The position numbers and the translations under genes were made by a program. 64,000 nucleotides of DNA from Charina bottae (lineage: Eukaryota > Chordata > Lepidosauria > Squamata > Charinaidae): the NCBI GenBank assembly GCA_023362775.1, contig JALMGJ010000012.1:18737501-18801500 (forward strand), given 5' to 3'. How positions within the stretch are numbered: the stretch's first letter is position 1; each line of letters opens with the position of its first letter. Below, one piece after another: positions 10,790-22,028 of the stretch. Under the pieces are notes generated by a model that saw only the letters and a program-made list of their open reading frames with translations, made no database searches and was not told the DNA's origin.

Positions 10790-12138
10790 TAACAAATCTA
10801 CATTAACTGAAAGGAATGGATTGTGGTGGTTTGATGGAAAGTTATACATTCCTGAATCTCTATGAAAGAAAATTTTACAGCGGTCCTATGACAATAAAAC
10901 CGCTGGACATTTTGGATTTTCTAAAAACATTACATTTGGTATGCAGACAATTCTGGTGGTCAACTTTATGGAAAGATTTTCAGGATTATGTATCTAGCTG
11001 CCCTGTGTGTGCCATGGCTAAAAAGAAAGGGGGAATACCCCAAGGACTTTTGCAACCAGTAGCCAATCCTTCAAAACCTTGGAAAGAAATTGCTATGGAC
11101 TTTATTGTAGAATTGCCTGAGCGCAAAAAGAAGTTATTTGGGTTGTTGCCGATTTGTTTTCTAAGCAAGCCCATTTCGTTCCCTGCGCCACAATCCCCAC
11201 TGCCTCTCAGCTTGCCAAACACTTCATACAACACGTGTATCAATTACACGGAACCCCTGAACGTGTAATTTCAGACCGAGGCACCCAATTTACTTCTAAA
11301 TTCTGGAAATCATTTTTAAAATTGATTGGCACGGAGCAAGCCCCGAGTTCTAGTAGCCATCCCCAGACAGACGGATCGACGGAATGATTGAACTCTACTC
11401 TCAAGCAATTCTTACGCTGCTATGTCAATTACCAACGAGACAATTGGGTTGATCTCTTACCATTCGCTGAGGTGGCGTATAATAATTCTGCTCATCAAAG
11501 CACTGGGCTTTCGCTTTTTCAAATTGTAAATGGGCAAGAATTTGTACCTATCCCGGAGTTATCCCAGCCATTCTCTACCGCTTGTTCTGCTGCTGACTGG
11601 AGTCAACAGGTCACTGATGCTTGGCCAGTCATACAAAAACCTTTAGCCACTGCTAAGGAAACTTATAAAAATTCGCTGATCGTAAACCATCTCCAGAATG
11701 GTCTACGAAGGTGGGAGAATAAAGTCTATCTATCTACAAAGTTTCTCAGATCCCCTCAACCCTCAAAAGAAATTGGGACCAAAATTTATCGGACCTTTCC
11801 CTATCAACAAGATCATTATTCCAGTAACAGTGCAACTTCAACTACCCAAGAATTTAAACCAACTTCATCCTGTCTTTCATTGCAGCCTTTTGAAACCAGC
11901 GCATGAACCTACACGTTGGCATCCTGCAACACCTACTCCAAATCCCTTTATGGGCGATGGGGAACAGCACTTTGAAGTTAAAGAGATTTTGGATGCTCGA
12001 AAACATCGAGGCGCTCTTCAATACTTGATTCGTTGGAAACATTTTCCTGACAATGAATGGGTCGCCAGTCGTCATGTTCAAGCCCCTGCTTTGCTAAAGC
12101 AATTTTATCACAAGTACCCTAACAAGCCTCATAACTAA
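10790..12138 (+). pseudogene. Gypsy integrase with C-terminal chromodomain, frame-broken
   Basis: An HHCC zinc-binding region is present (CRQFWWSTLWK and CPVCAMAKKK near 10945-11030). The DDE core shows its first Asp in AMDFIVELP, its second in VISDRGTQFTSKFW and the Glu just before the TGA stop at 11385. After another frame change a chromodomain follows (EVKEILDARKHRG, YLIRWKHFPDNEWV, about 11970-12110), ending at TAA 12136-12138. At least three frame breaks are present. In chromoviruses the chromodomain steers integration to modified histones. Confidence 0.85.
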
Positions 12139-12233
12139 CCTTCTGTAATTATCTCGATTAATTCATTAATCCCAACATCCTGTTGTTTGTTATGGTTATT
12201 AATCGCTTAAGTTTTTTTTTCAGATGGGCGGTA

Positions 12234-12634
12234 TGTCATGCTCCTCAATCAACCGTTCTCAGAACATTTGATCGTGTTCGCCTGCATGAATGAAGTTAGA
12301 GATGACCCGTGTTAGAACCTGCGAGTCAAGAAAGTTGGGAGGGGGGACATGCCAGGAGCGTGAAAGCATGTTGTTTGGACTATCTCAGGCATCCAAGGAC
12401 GAATTGTTAGAGACATCTGTATGAAGCGCTGCTGCCTGGCACGAAGGGGGGCTGTGAGTGAGGAGGGGGAGGAGATGCCTGGCTCTTTGAACTGTTGAAC
12501 TGGGGGGAAAAGAGCGGGAATTTCCATTCGCAACTTTCTGGTTGTTCTGTGTACTACTTTCCATTAAATAAGATTTCTGCAGTTCCATTGTATGAATTTG
12601 GTTTAACTGGGAACTGAGTATAGCAAACATTACA
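12234..12634 (+). repeat. 3' LTR of the gypsy element
   Basis: 401 bp starting TGTCATGCTCC and ending AACATTACA, the TG...CA ends of an LTR. It follows a T-rich and G-rich pre-LTR segment (CAGATGGGCGGTA). It shares words with the solo LTR at 50546-50902, such as GTTGGGAGGGGGGA. Confidence 0.75.
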
Positions 12635-12903
12635 AAGGCTCAGAGAGCACCAAGGACTCCACAAAACTGAAAACCTGCAAATAGGGCTTACATTCTGTAT
12701 TGCATAATATCATATAGATACAGTACAAATGGTAAATGTGATTGCTGTGTAAGAGGAGATACCATGTATTCAACTTTAAGCAGGATGTGACTCAATTTTA
12801 AATCTCAGAAGTATCTGTAATCTAACCATTACAATGAAACAGACCTGACTCTTAGAAAAATATTGGGGTAATTTGATGTACTGTATTTGGTGATGTTGTA
12901 AAC

Positions 12904-13037
12904 CAGTGTTTCTCAAACTTGGTAACTTTTAAGATGTGTGGACTTCAACTCCCAGAATTCCCCAGCCAGCATCTGACTGGGGAATTCTGGAAGTTGAAGT
13001 CCACACATCTAAAAGTTGCCAAATTTGAGAAACACTG
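12904..13037. mobile_element. hAT palindromic MITE, copy B
   Basis: Ends CAGTGTTTCTCAAAC / GTTTGAGAAACACTG, flanked by TTGTAAAC and TTGTAAAT (7 of 8 matching). Same family as the element at 7972. It lies just beyond the TARS1 polyadenylation signal. Confidence 0.88.
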
Positions 13038-13119
13038 TTGTAAATGAAACAGAAGAATTAACAGGAATTGCAAACCATCAAAGAACACACTGGCACAATC
13101 CCTTGCTGAAAATCAGAAG

Positions 13120-13464
13120 GCATTTTTTAACCAAATTTATTCTGTGAAGAAAAACATTGAACAGATTTGCTATTGTAGTATCTGAATCCCTGATTAATCT
13201 TTACATTGTCCCTTTGTTCTTTGGGTCTTATATCTATCATTTCATAAGCTTTTATCCAGTTGCCAATCAAAATAATCTCCCTCATCATAAAAGACTTTCA
13301 ACTTCATCTCTATTTGAATTCTGAACATATAAACGTGTTTGACTTATGTGACAAAAGTCCTATTTCAAATACAGGATAGTGCAAAATTGTTATCCCTCAA
13401 GACTACTAACTTAGGAGAAAGAGAATGCTAGCTCTGGCCGGAGGTGAAGAAGCAAAGGATTTGG
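13120..13464 (-). other. TARS1: TARS1 3' UTR
   Basis: About 340 bases from the stop codon to just past a canonical AATAAA. No repeat is inserted; the nearest MITE starts just beyond the presumed cleavage site. Confidence 0.65.
13136..13141 (-). promoter_or_regulatory. TARS1 polyadenylation signal AATAAA
   Basis: AATAAA on the minus strand, about 325 bases after the stop. It is the first canonical signal downstream of exon 19. Confidence 0.65.
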
Positions 13465-13613
13465 TTAAAACTCTTCTTCGGCATTTTTGGAGTGTGAATG
13501 CTTCAGCTGCAGAAGCCTTTCCACTGTTTCAGCCACAGTACGTTCACCATGAATTTTGTTGTCTCTTGTGCGTATATTCACGGTCCCACAGGCCTTCTCT
13601 TTCTCACCAACAA
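13465..13613 (-). CDS. TARS1: TARS1 exon 19 (residues 663-711 and stop)
   Basis: [40 protein letters not shown], ending NAEEEF and TAA (13465-13467). C-terminal half of the anticodon-binding domain. Confidence 0.98.
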
Positions 13614-16600
13614 CTGAAAGGCAAATAGAAAGGAAGAAGTGGAGAAAAACAAGTTAACATTATAAAAGTAGAACCAATACATTATACTATAAAATACTCA
13701 AGAATGATGCTGCTGTCATCTACACGGGCAGAAAGTCATCACCATCATCATAATATGGAAAAATTATATGCTTTTCCACTACACATTTCTGAATATGGCA
13801 TATGGAAAAAATGTGTAGCTTGGGCAAAAAAAGCAGCTATTTGGGGAGGATTCATGGGGAAACGGGTAAGGAATCTAACTAGACAATCCATACAAAAGAG
13901 GAATAAGCAGTAAAATATTGACAATTGTCATTTTGAAAAAAGTGTTGAAAGTTAAAAGAACTGATTTACATTAAATCAGTGTTTCTCAAACTTGGCAATG
14001 TTAAGATGTGTGGACTTCAACTTCCAGAATTCCCCAGCCAGAATACTGGAAGCTGAAGCCCACACATCTTAAAGTTGCCAAGTTTGAGAAACGGTGTGTT
14101 AAATCATCTCATCAGTAGATGAGAAATAAAATTGTTTTTTTTAAAGGGGACAATTATTTATTTATTTATTTTCTATCCCTTTATTATTTTTATAAATAAC
14201 TCAAGGCGGCGAACATACCAAATATTCCTTCCTCCTCCTATTTTCCTCACAACAACCCTGTGAGGTGAGTTGGGCTGAGAGTGAGTGACTGGCCCAAGGT
14301 CACCCAGCCGGCTTTCATGCCTAAGGTGGGACTAGAACTCTCAGTCTCCTGGTTTGCCATTGGCTCCTTCCTAGGGCTGAGAGAGAAAGACTGGGCCAAG
14401 GTCACCCAGCCGGCTTTCATTCCTAAGGTGGGACTAGAACTCTCAGTCTCCTGGTTTGCCGTTGGCTCCTTCCTAGGGCTGAGAAACAGGGACTGGCCCA
14501 AGGTCACCCAGCCGGCTTCCATGCCTAAGGCGGGACTAGAACTCTCAGTCTCCTGGTTTCTAGCCCAGCACCTTAACCACTAGACCAAACTGGCTCTCTC
14601 TAAATAATTAATTAAATAAATAAAATTAATACTTTCTGGGTACTTTTTCAGGAACAGCAAAGCAGGCTTATATCAGAAATGTCTGGAATCGCTATTCCAC
14701 TGTTTCTGTGCCCTTCTGATTCCTCTCTGTTCTTATCATGGCAACTACAATTTAGATAGATGACTCAAAAGAAAATCAACAGAACAGCATGCACAAAAAC
14801 CTCTGGCTGCTATGCTATTTCATTCCCAAATTAGTTGCAGGAAATCAGTAACTGTTTATCGTGCATGTGAAGTAGGTTTTGCAAGCTATTTGCATTTCAA
14901 AGCATCTACACAAAAGCAAAATAGGTGCACATTCATGAAATAAGATTGGCCTATTTATACCCTCCCCTCTCTTGCAAATAAAGGACAAGAGATTGCACAG
15001 GAAGGTGATAAAATAGATAGGAAAAATCATATAGTGTGGGTGTGTAACAATTGTGTTCAGTGCAGGCTATGTATTTCGATATGAAAACAGCATGACATCT
15101 TTCTTAGTCGTTTCATTAGAGAGAAGTGGTTCTGATATAGCCCAGCTCTCAGTATTTTATATCAATTTGAGAAGCCAGCAGAGGAGTTAATTGAGATTTG
15201 TGGCAAAGGTCTACTGCTACAAATGAAGACCTGGGCCAATTTAATAGCTATATAGGCCAGGAAGCTCAGATTTGTTCCAAAGCTGGCACTGACCTAAAAG
15301 GAGAACTCATGCATCTAAATAAATGGGCTTTCCTTGCATGTCAGAATGCTGCTGGCAGAACAAGCAACTTTGTACATTAACAAGGAGGCAACTGCTAATT
15401 AGCCTCTGAACGTTGCTTTAAAATAGATATTGGTGGTGTGTTCCGGTCCTCCAAGTTCAAACCCAGGTTCTGGACAGCAGATCCTTGAGGGCCCTGGTTT
15501 CCGGCTGCTGCTCCTTAACGCCAGGTCAATAAACAACAAGGCCCCCCTCATAAATGATTTAATCATGGAGGAGAGGGCCGACCTGGCGTGTATCACCGAG
15601 ACCTGGCTGGGCCCAGAGGGGGGAGTAGCCCTCTCAGAAATGTGCCCGGCCGGGTTTCGGGTGTGGCATCAGCCGAGACACCGGGGTAGGGGAGGAGGGG
15701 TGGCGGTTATCATCAGAGAGTCTATAGTGGCCTTCAGGGGCACTGCTCCACAAGTGGCCGGATGTGAGACCTTGTTTTTCAAGTTGGGTTCTCGAGAACA
15801 GTTGGGAGTGTTGCTATTATACCAGCCTCCCTGCTGCGTAGCAACCTCCCTGCCTGAGCTGCTGGAGGCCGTCTCGGGGCAGGCGGTATAGTTCCCCAGG
15901 CTTATGGTCCTGGAGGACTTCAACTTGCTGTCCCTGGGACGTGCCTCAGAGGCGGCTCGGGAGTTCATGGCTACCATGGCGGCCATGGGCCTGTCCCAGA
16001 TTATTCGGGACCCGACTCGGGAAAGTGAACTCACTCCGGACTTGGTTTTCTTGTCGGAGCAATGGCAATGTGACCTGAGGGGAAAATTAGAATTATCCCC
16101 ATTGTCATGGTCAGATCATGCCCTGGTGGCCCTGGGATACTCTTATGCCGCTCCACTCCGCAGGGAGGCAGGACCCATTTGATTGGTCCTCCCCCGGTGA
16201 CTTATGGACCCAATGAGGTTTCAGAGGGAGCTGGGGGTTATACCCGAGGATCTGCTGCACGGTCCAGCGGAGGCCGTGGCTGCAGCCTGGAATAGGGAGG
16301 CGGCTGGGGCCTTGGACAGGATCGCGCCGGTGCGACCTCTCCAGCCCCATTCAAACCATCACTCCCCGTGGTTTACAGAGGAGTTGAGGGTTTTGAAGAG
16401 GGTTAAGAGATGTCTGGAGCGCTGCTGGAGGAAGACGAAGACTGAATCTGATCGAAAAGAATCTAGAGCCGCTATTAAGGCCTACCTTGTGGCGGTAAGA
16501 GTGGCGAAACATGAATATTTCTCCGCTCTTATTGTGTCCGCAGAATGCCGTCTGACGGCCCTGTTCAAGATTACTCGATCTCTCTTGGATAAAGTGGAGT

Positions 16601-19600
16601 CAGTAACCCACCTACATGGCCATGCGGAGGAGTTTTCTGAGCATCTGCAGGATAAAATCGCTCAGATTTGTTCTAAGTTGGACTCTAAGCATGAAGCACA
16701 GTCAGGAGAGATGCCAGGGGAACGGTCTTGCCTTGTTACCTGGGAATGGTTTGATCCTGTTGGGCCTGAGGAATTAGACAGGATCCTCCGGACTGTAAAT
16801 GTCACCACATGCCATCTGGACCCGTGCCCTTCCTGGCTGGTAAAATCAGCCAGGGAGGTGACTTGCGGGTGGGTCCAGGCGATGGTTAATACATCCTTGA
16901 GGGGGTGTTCCCGGCTACCTTTAAGGAGGCGTTGGTGCAACCCCTCCTCAAGAAGCCATCCCTGGACCCTACCATCTTGGATAATTTTCATCCTGTCTCC
17001 CACCTTCCCTTTCTGGGAAAGTTGGTGGAGAAAGTGGTGGCGTTGCAACTTCAGAGGATTCTGGATGAAGTGGATTATCTAGACCCCTTTCAGTCAGGTT
17101 TCAGGCCGGGATATGGGACGGAAACAGCATTGGTCGCGCTTATGGATGATCTCTGGCGGGAGCGGGATGGAGGCAGTGCATCCATCCTGGCTCTCTTGGA
17201 CCTCTCAGCGGCTTTCGATACCATCGACCATGGTATCCTTTTGGGGCGGCTTAGGGAATTGGGGGTGGGTGGCGTAGTTTTGCGCTGGTTCACCTCCTTT
17301 CTCCGAGGCTGCTCCCAGTCGGTGGTGATAGGAGAGGAGAGATCTGACCAGCGACCCCTCTTATGTGGGGTACCGCAAGGTTCGGTTCTCTCTCCTCTCC
17401 TATTTAACATCTATATGAAACCGCTGGGTGAGATCATCCATCACCATGGGATGAGGTATCATCAATATGCTGATGATACTCAATTGTATATCTCCATCCC
17501 AGGTGAAGTAAGTGATGAGGTCACCACCCTGTCTCAGTGCCTGGGGGCTGTGGGGGGCTGGATGGGGGAACAACAGGCTTCAGCTGAACCCTGGCAAGAC
17601 CGAGTGGCTGTGGATTGATGGCCCCTCAGTATCTGGGAAGTTGTCATCTTTGGTTCTGGATGGGGTGGCACTGCCCCATTTGGAACCAGTGCAGAACTTG
17701 GGGGTCCTCCTGGACTCACGACTCCTGCTTGAAGAGCAGGTGGCAGTTGTGGCTAGGAGGGCCTTTGCACAGCTTCAGCTTGTGCGCCAGTTACGCCCAT
17801 TCCTAGACCGCGATGCCCTCTGAACGGTCACTCATATAGACTATTGCAATGCACTCTACATGGGGCTACCCTTGAAGAATATCCGGAGGCTACAGCTGGT
17901 ACAGAATGCAGCCGCGCGGGCAATTTTGGGTGCACCAAGATCAGCACACATAACACCTTTGCTCCGGAAGCTGCACTGGGTGCCGGTTTGCTTCCGGGTC
18001 CAATTCAAGGTGTTGGTTATTACCTTTAAAGCCCTACATGGCATGGGGCCAGGATACCTGAGGGACCGTCTCATCCCCATATCATCGACCCGCCCCACCC
18101 GATCATGCAGAGAGGGCTTGCTACGGACCCCATCAATAAAAGAATTCCATCTAACGGGTTCCAGGAGGCGGACCTTCTCTGCAACGGCGCCCGCCCTTTG
18201 GAATACCTTGCCCCCAGAGTTGAGGCGGATTTCTTCCCTCCTGGCCTTCCGGAAAAATCTGAAAACCTGGTTCTGCCGCCTAGCGTGGGAAGGAAAAGGT
18301 AATAGCTCCTCCTGGGGGTGGTTAGTATCCTAATACCCTCCCTGTTGTTTGAGATTAATTCGCCAGATTGGATTTTATATTTATATTTATTATGTCATAT
18401 TCTATCTATATTGTATTTTAATCTTTTTATTGTAAACCGCCCAGAGTCCCCTGTTGGGGGAGATGGGCGGTCATATAAATTTTTATATATATATTGCTCA
18501 AATGGAGCTGGACACACCACACCACGCAGAGACACTTTTACCTAAAATAAAGTTGTACTGGGAAAGCTGAGCGTTTCTTATCTTCTTATTCAGAGTGCAA
18601 CCAGGATCCACGTCCACATCTGTCATTAAGCCAGCATCGTGGAACTGCTGCTTCACCTTTGAGAGAACCCAAACAGCTGTTTAGATGTTTAGATGATGCT
18701 TAAAGCAAGTGCCTGGAGGGAAAGGCATCGGGTTTTGCCGTCCCCCAAATCAAAATAGCAAGTATTGCTCCACAAATATGACATTTGAAAAGCCACAGAG
18801 TCTGCAATCAAATTAACATTTAGAAGTTAAGCCTTACAATATTTATACAGTAAGTATTTGGATAACATGTTTTTCAAAGATATTCAGGTAGATGCACAGA
18901 TGAAAGCAAATTACGACTCTGGTCTAGAAATATTACTCAAGAACATAGCAGTAAGTTTTACCATTTGGGAACATTACACACACACAGAAACACACATATA
19001 ACTGCACACTCAACTCCCATAAACCCCCAAACAGGACAGCCTTTAACCACACTTAAATAGACAAACCTCCCCAAATATTCCTGTCCATTAGACAACCAGT
19101 AAACCACATCTCAGTTCCCTTTTGACAGATTTTCACTTGCAAAATAGAATTGTAAATAAGGAGATAAAACATTGGCCAAGGTGTGAGATACATACAAAGA
19201 GTTCCTTTGCAATGTGAGTGAGTGGTTTGCATCTGTTCTTCTGTGGTTTTTGTTTACATGCCCTAAAAGGATTTCTGGACTTTAGTCTCTGACACCATAG
19301 AATCCATCTATGCCACCTGCGAAAAGCAAGACTACAGGTAGTCCTTGCTTAACAACCATTTGTTTAGTGACGGTTTGACTTATGACAGTGCTGAAAAAAC
19401 CGACATATGACCAGTTCTCACACTTATGACCGTCACAGCGTCCCTGTGGTCACGTGATCACAATTTGGGCACTTGGCAACTGGTTCGCATTTATGACCGT
19501 TGCAGCATCCCATGGTCACGTGATCACCATTTTTGACCTTCCCGGCTGGCTTCTGTCAAGCAAAATCAATGGGGAACCGTGTGATTCACTTAACGACCAT

Positions 19601-21980
19601 GAGGCTCGCTTAACACCCACGCTGATTCGCTTAACGACCGCCGCAAAAAAAGGTCATAAAATCGGGTTGGATTTGCTTAATGACCGCTTCGCTTAGCAAC
19701 TGAAAATTCCAGTCCCAATTGTGGTAGTTAAGCGAGGACTACCTGTATACTGAAACCCAGAAGAATTCTCCAAGAAGTTTACCATTCTCTTTTTGGATAT
19801 GTTTACATCTTTAGGTGTACCTAAGATGATTTTGCATACATGACAACATAAAATTAAAAACTTACCTTTTGTGCATATTCATCACATGTTGGTCCAACCG
19901 GTATTACCATCACTTGCTGAGGAGATAACCAGAGTGGCCTTGCCCAAAAAGAGAAGCAATAGCAGTCACTGCTCTATGTTTGAAGACAACAGCAAATTTA
20001 TACTAGCTTTAGGGGTGTAGCAACTGCAACTTTCTGCATTGCTATTACTTGTAAGAATTTCTTAGAAAATGTACACAGAATGGGCTTCAAAAGTGTGCAT
20101 TTCCTACAGTATCAGAAAAAATTCTATACTTTGTAACTCAGAATAGCTCAGATCCTGATTGGGTATCCTTGTTGGTAGACTGAGATTGAACTAGTTTTCT
20201 GGTTCAAATGTGACAGGTTTCTTATATGGTTTTAATAAGATGATGTAAGTATAAGAGGAGCATTTGAGAGTAGGAAAGGGGAATTATGTAAAATCCAAGA
20301 CATTCTCAGCCTAATACATTCTAGTTAATTAAGCCAAGATCATTTGGCTTTGAGTATTTCTCAAATTTTGATATACAGTATTTACCTCTTTGGCACAATA
20401 AACTAAGGTCTCTTTTGATGGGTAATGGTAGACCCACCAGATGTTTTGATAAATTTATATGATGACATTTTAAAATAAACAATATCCACATTTAGTCAAG
20501 TCTTCCAGGGATTCATTTCCTTTATTTATTCTATTCTTCCTATTCTTAGAAAAGCTACTACTCTATGGGAAACAAAGAACCCTAGGGAAACGTAATCAAA
20601 TATATTTTAAATTGTGATATGAAAGGAAAAGGCACAATATGGACTAAAGCTGTTGATCTAAATTCTTCATGATGAATGGAGAAGTGAAATTGCCATATTT
20701 ATCATATATTCCCCCAAATAAATGCTTGTGAATTAGGTGTTGGAGTAACTTACATTTATTGTCAACAATAAACGAAACTGCTGAAAACAAAGGAATTGTC
20801 GAGAGGTACAAATGATTGCAAGCCATCCTTGAGAAAACCCTGGACGCCTTCGAAGATTAACCTAAAGATTAGTCAGGAGTTGTGGGTTTTCCGGGCTGTG
20901 CGGCCGCGTTCTGGCAGTTTTTGTTCCTAACGTTTTGCCAGTAGCTGTGGCTGGCATCTTCAGAGGACAGGAGCACAGCTAGAAGATTCTCTCTGTGCCC
21001 AACAAATCTTTAGAATCTTCTAGCTGTGCTCCTGTCCTCTGAAGATGCCAGCCACAGCTACTGGTGAAACGTTAGGAACAAAAACTGCCAGAACACGGCC
21101 ACACAGCCCGGAAAACCCACAACCACCATCGGATTCCGGCCGTGAAAGCCTTCGACTATACATTAGTCAGGAGTGCTTGCGGTAGCTGGGAATTTCACAG
21201 GAGTCTTGTCTGGTTTGTAATTTTCCTCCTCCCTACCCTTCCATGCTTGGAGGGGGTCATCTTAAATTCAGAGTTGCCTCCCTTACAGGTAAATTTGGTA
21301 TCAAACGCTTGCTGTGTAGGAGGCATTTTGACATATCAGCGTATTCGTTGTAACCCCAGGCTATGTACGTAACAGGCCACCTAATCCTCAATTACTCCAA
21401 CTGTATGGAAACCTCAATAAAGAGAAAAGTTGCGCTGAGTGACTGGAAGACCACCTGTTCCCTAAATAGTTACGGCTTCCAAAGAATACAAATCCCCCAC
21501 TGGGTGACAGAAAAGCTTAACAGATTCACAGGCTGCTTTTAGACTCAAGCAAAACCAGATCTCGGCCAATCCGCCCCGGCAGCCCGGCTGCAAGGCCAGA
21601 AGCTTTTCCTTCTGTTTGAGAGCAGTTGTAGTTCAGTCTGCAGTCTGGAAATGTGGTTAGTCTTAATCCTGGTAAACTGAAACAGCTCCTGGCTTGAAGC
21701 TCACAAGCTTCCAATAAACTGTAATTGAAATCAGTTTGTTGGTCAAGATGTGATCAATTGGAAGCCACAGCCAGAGCTTCTAAATAGCTCTCAACAGCTG
21801 CACCAGAGGAGAGGGAATGAAGCATGTGCAAATCCAGGCGGTTAAGGTTATTTCATATGATAAATTTTGATTTATCAAAATGTCTAAATGCAGCCACCTC
21901 ATTTAGGGTTGTTGTTGCGGGGAAAATAGGAAGCAGGAGCATTATGTACACCGCCTTGAGTTGCACAAAGTAAAAGTGGG

Positions 21981-22028
<48 letters not shown>

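Larger units (their letters stand above)
9340..12634 (+). mobile_element. Ty3/gypsy chromovirus, 5'-truncated, internally deleted, with 3' LTR
   Basis: Ordered remains of gag, zinc knuckle, retropepsin, the start of reverse transcriptase, integrase and chromodomain, followed by a 401-bp LTR. No 5' LTR is visible; the left end joins Penelope-like text. Most of RT and all of RNase H are missing between about 10770 and 10780. Several frameshifts and stops (for example TGA at 11385-11387) make it non-functional. A C-terminal chromodomain places it among the chromoviruses. Confidence 0.9.
20881..21161. mobile_element. Foldback element resembling a Penelope-like (PLE) terminal repeat pair
   Basis: Two inverted copies of a segment of about 110 bp (GGGTTTTCCGGGCTGTG, CAGTTTTTGTTCCTAACGTT, AGCTGTGGCTGGCATCTTCA) around a 24-bp centre, flanked by a 13-bp duplication ATTAGTCAGGAGT at 20868-20880 and 21162-21174. 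The right arm extends 44 bp further. The text matches a sequence I associate with Penelope-like elements in reptiles, and PLE terminal repeats are often inverted. Family assignment is inference; element and duplication are directly visible. Confidence 0.65.

Noticed and set aside
12312..12630. Minus frames of 73-81 codons
   Set aside because: They run antisense through the gypsy LTR; no family resemblance.
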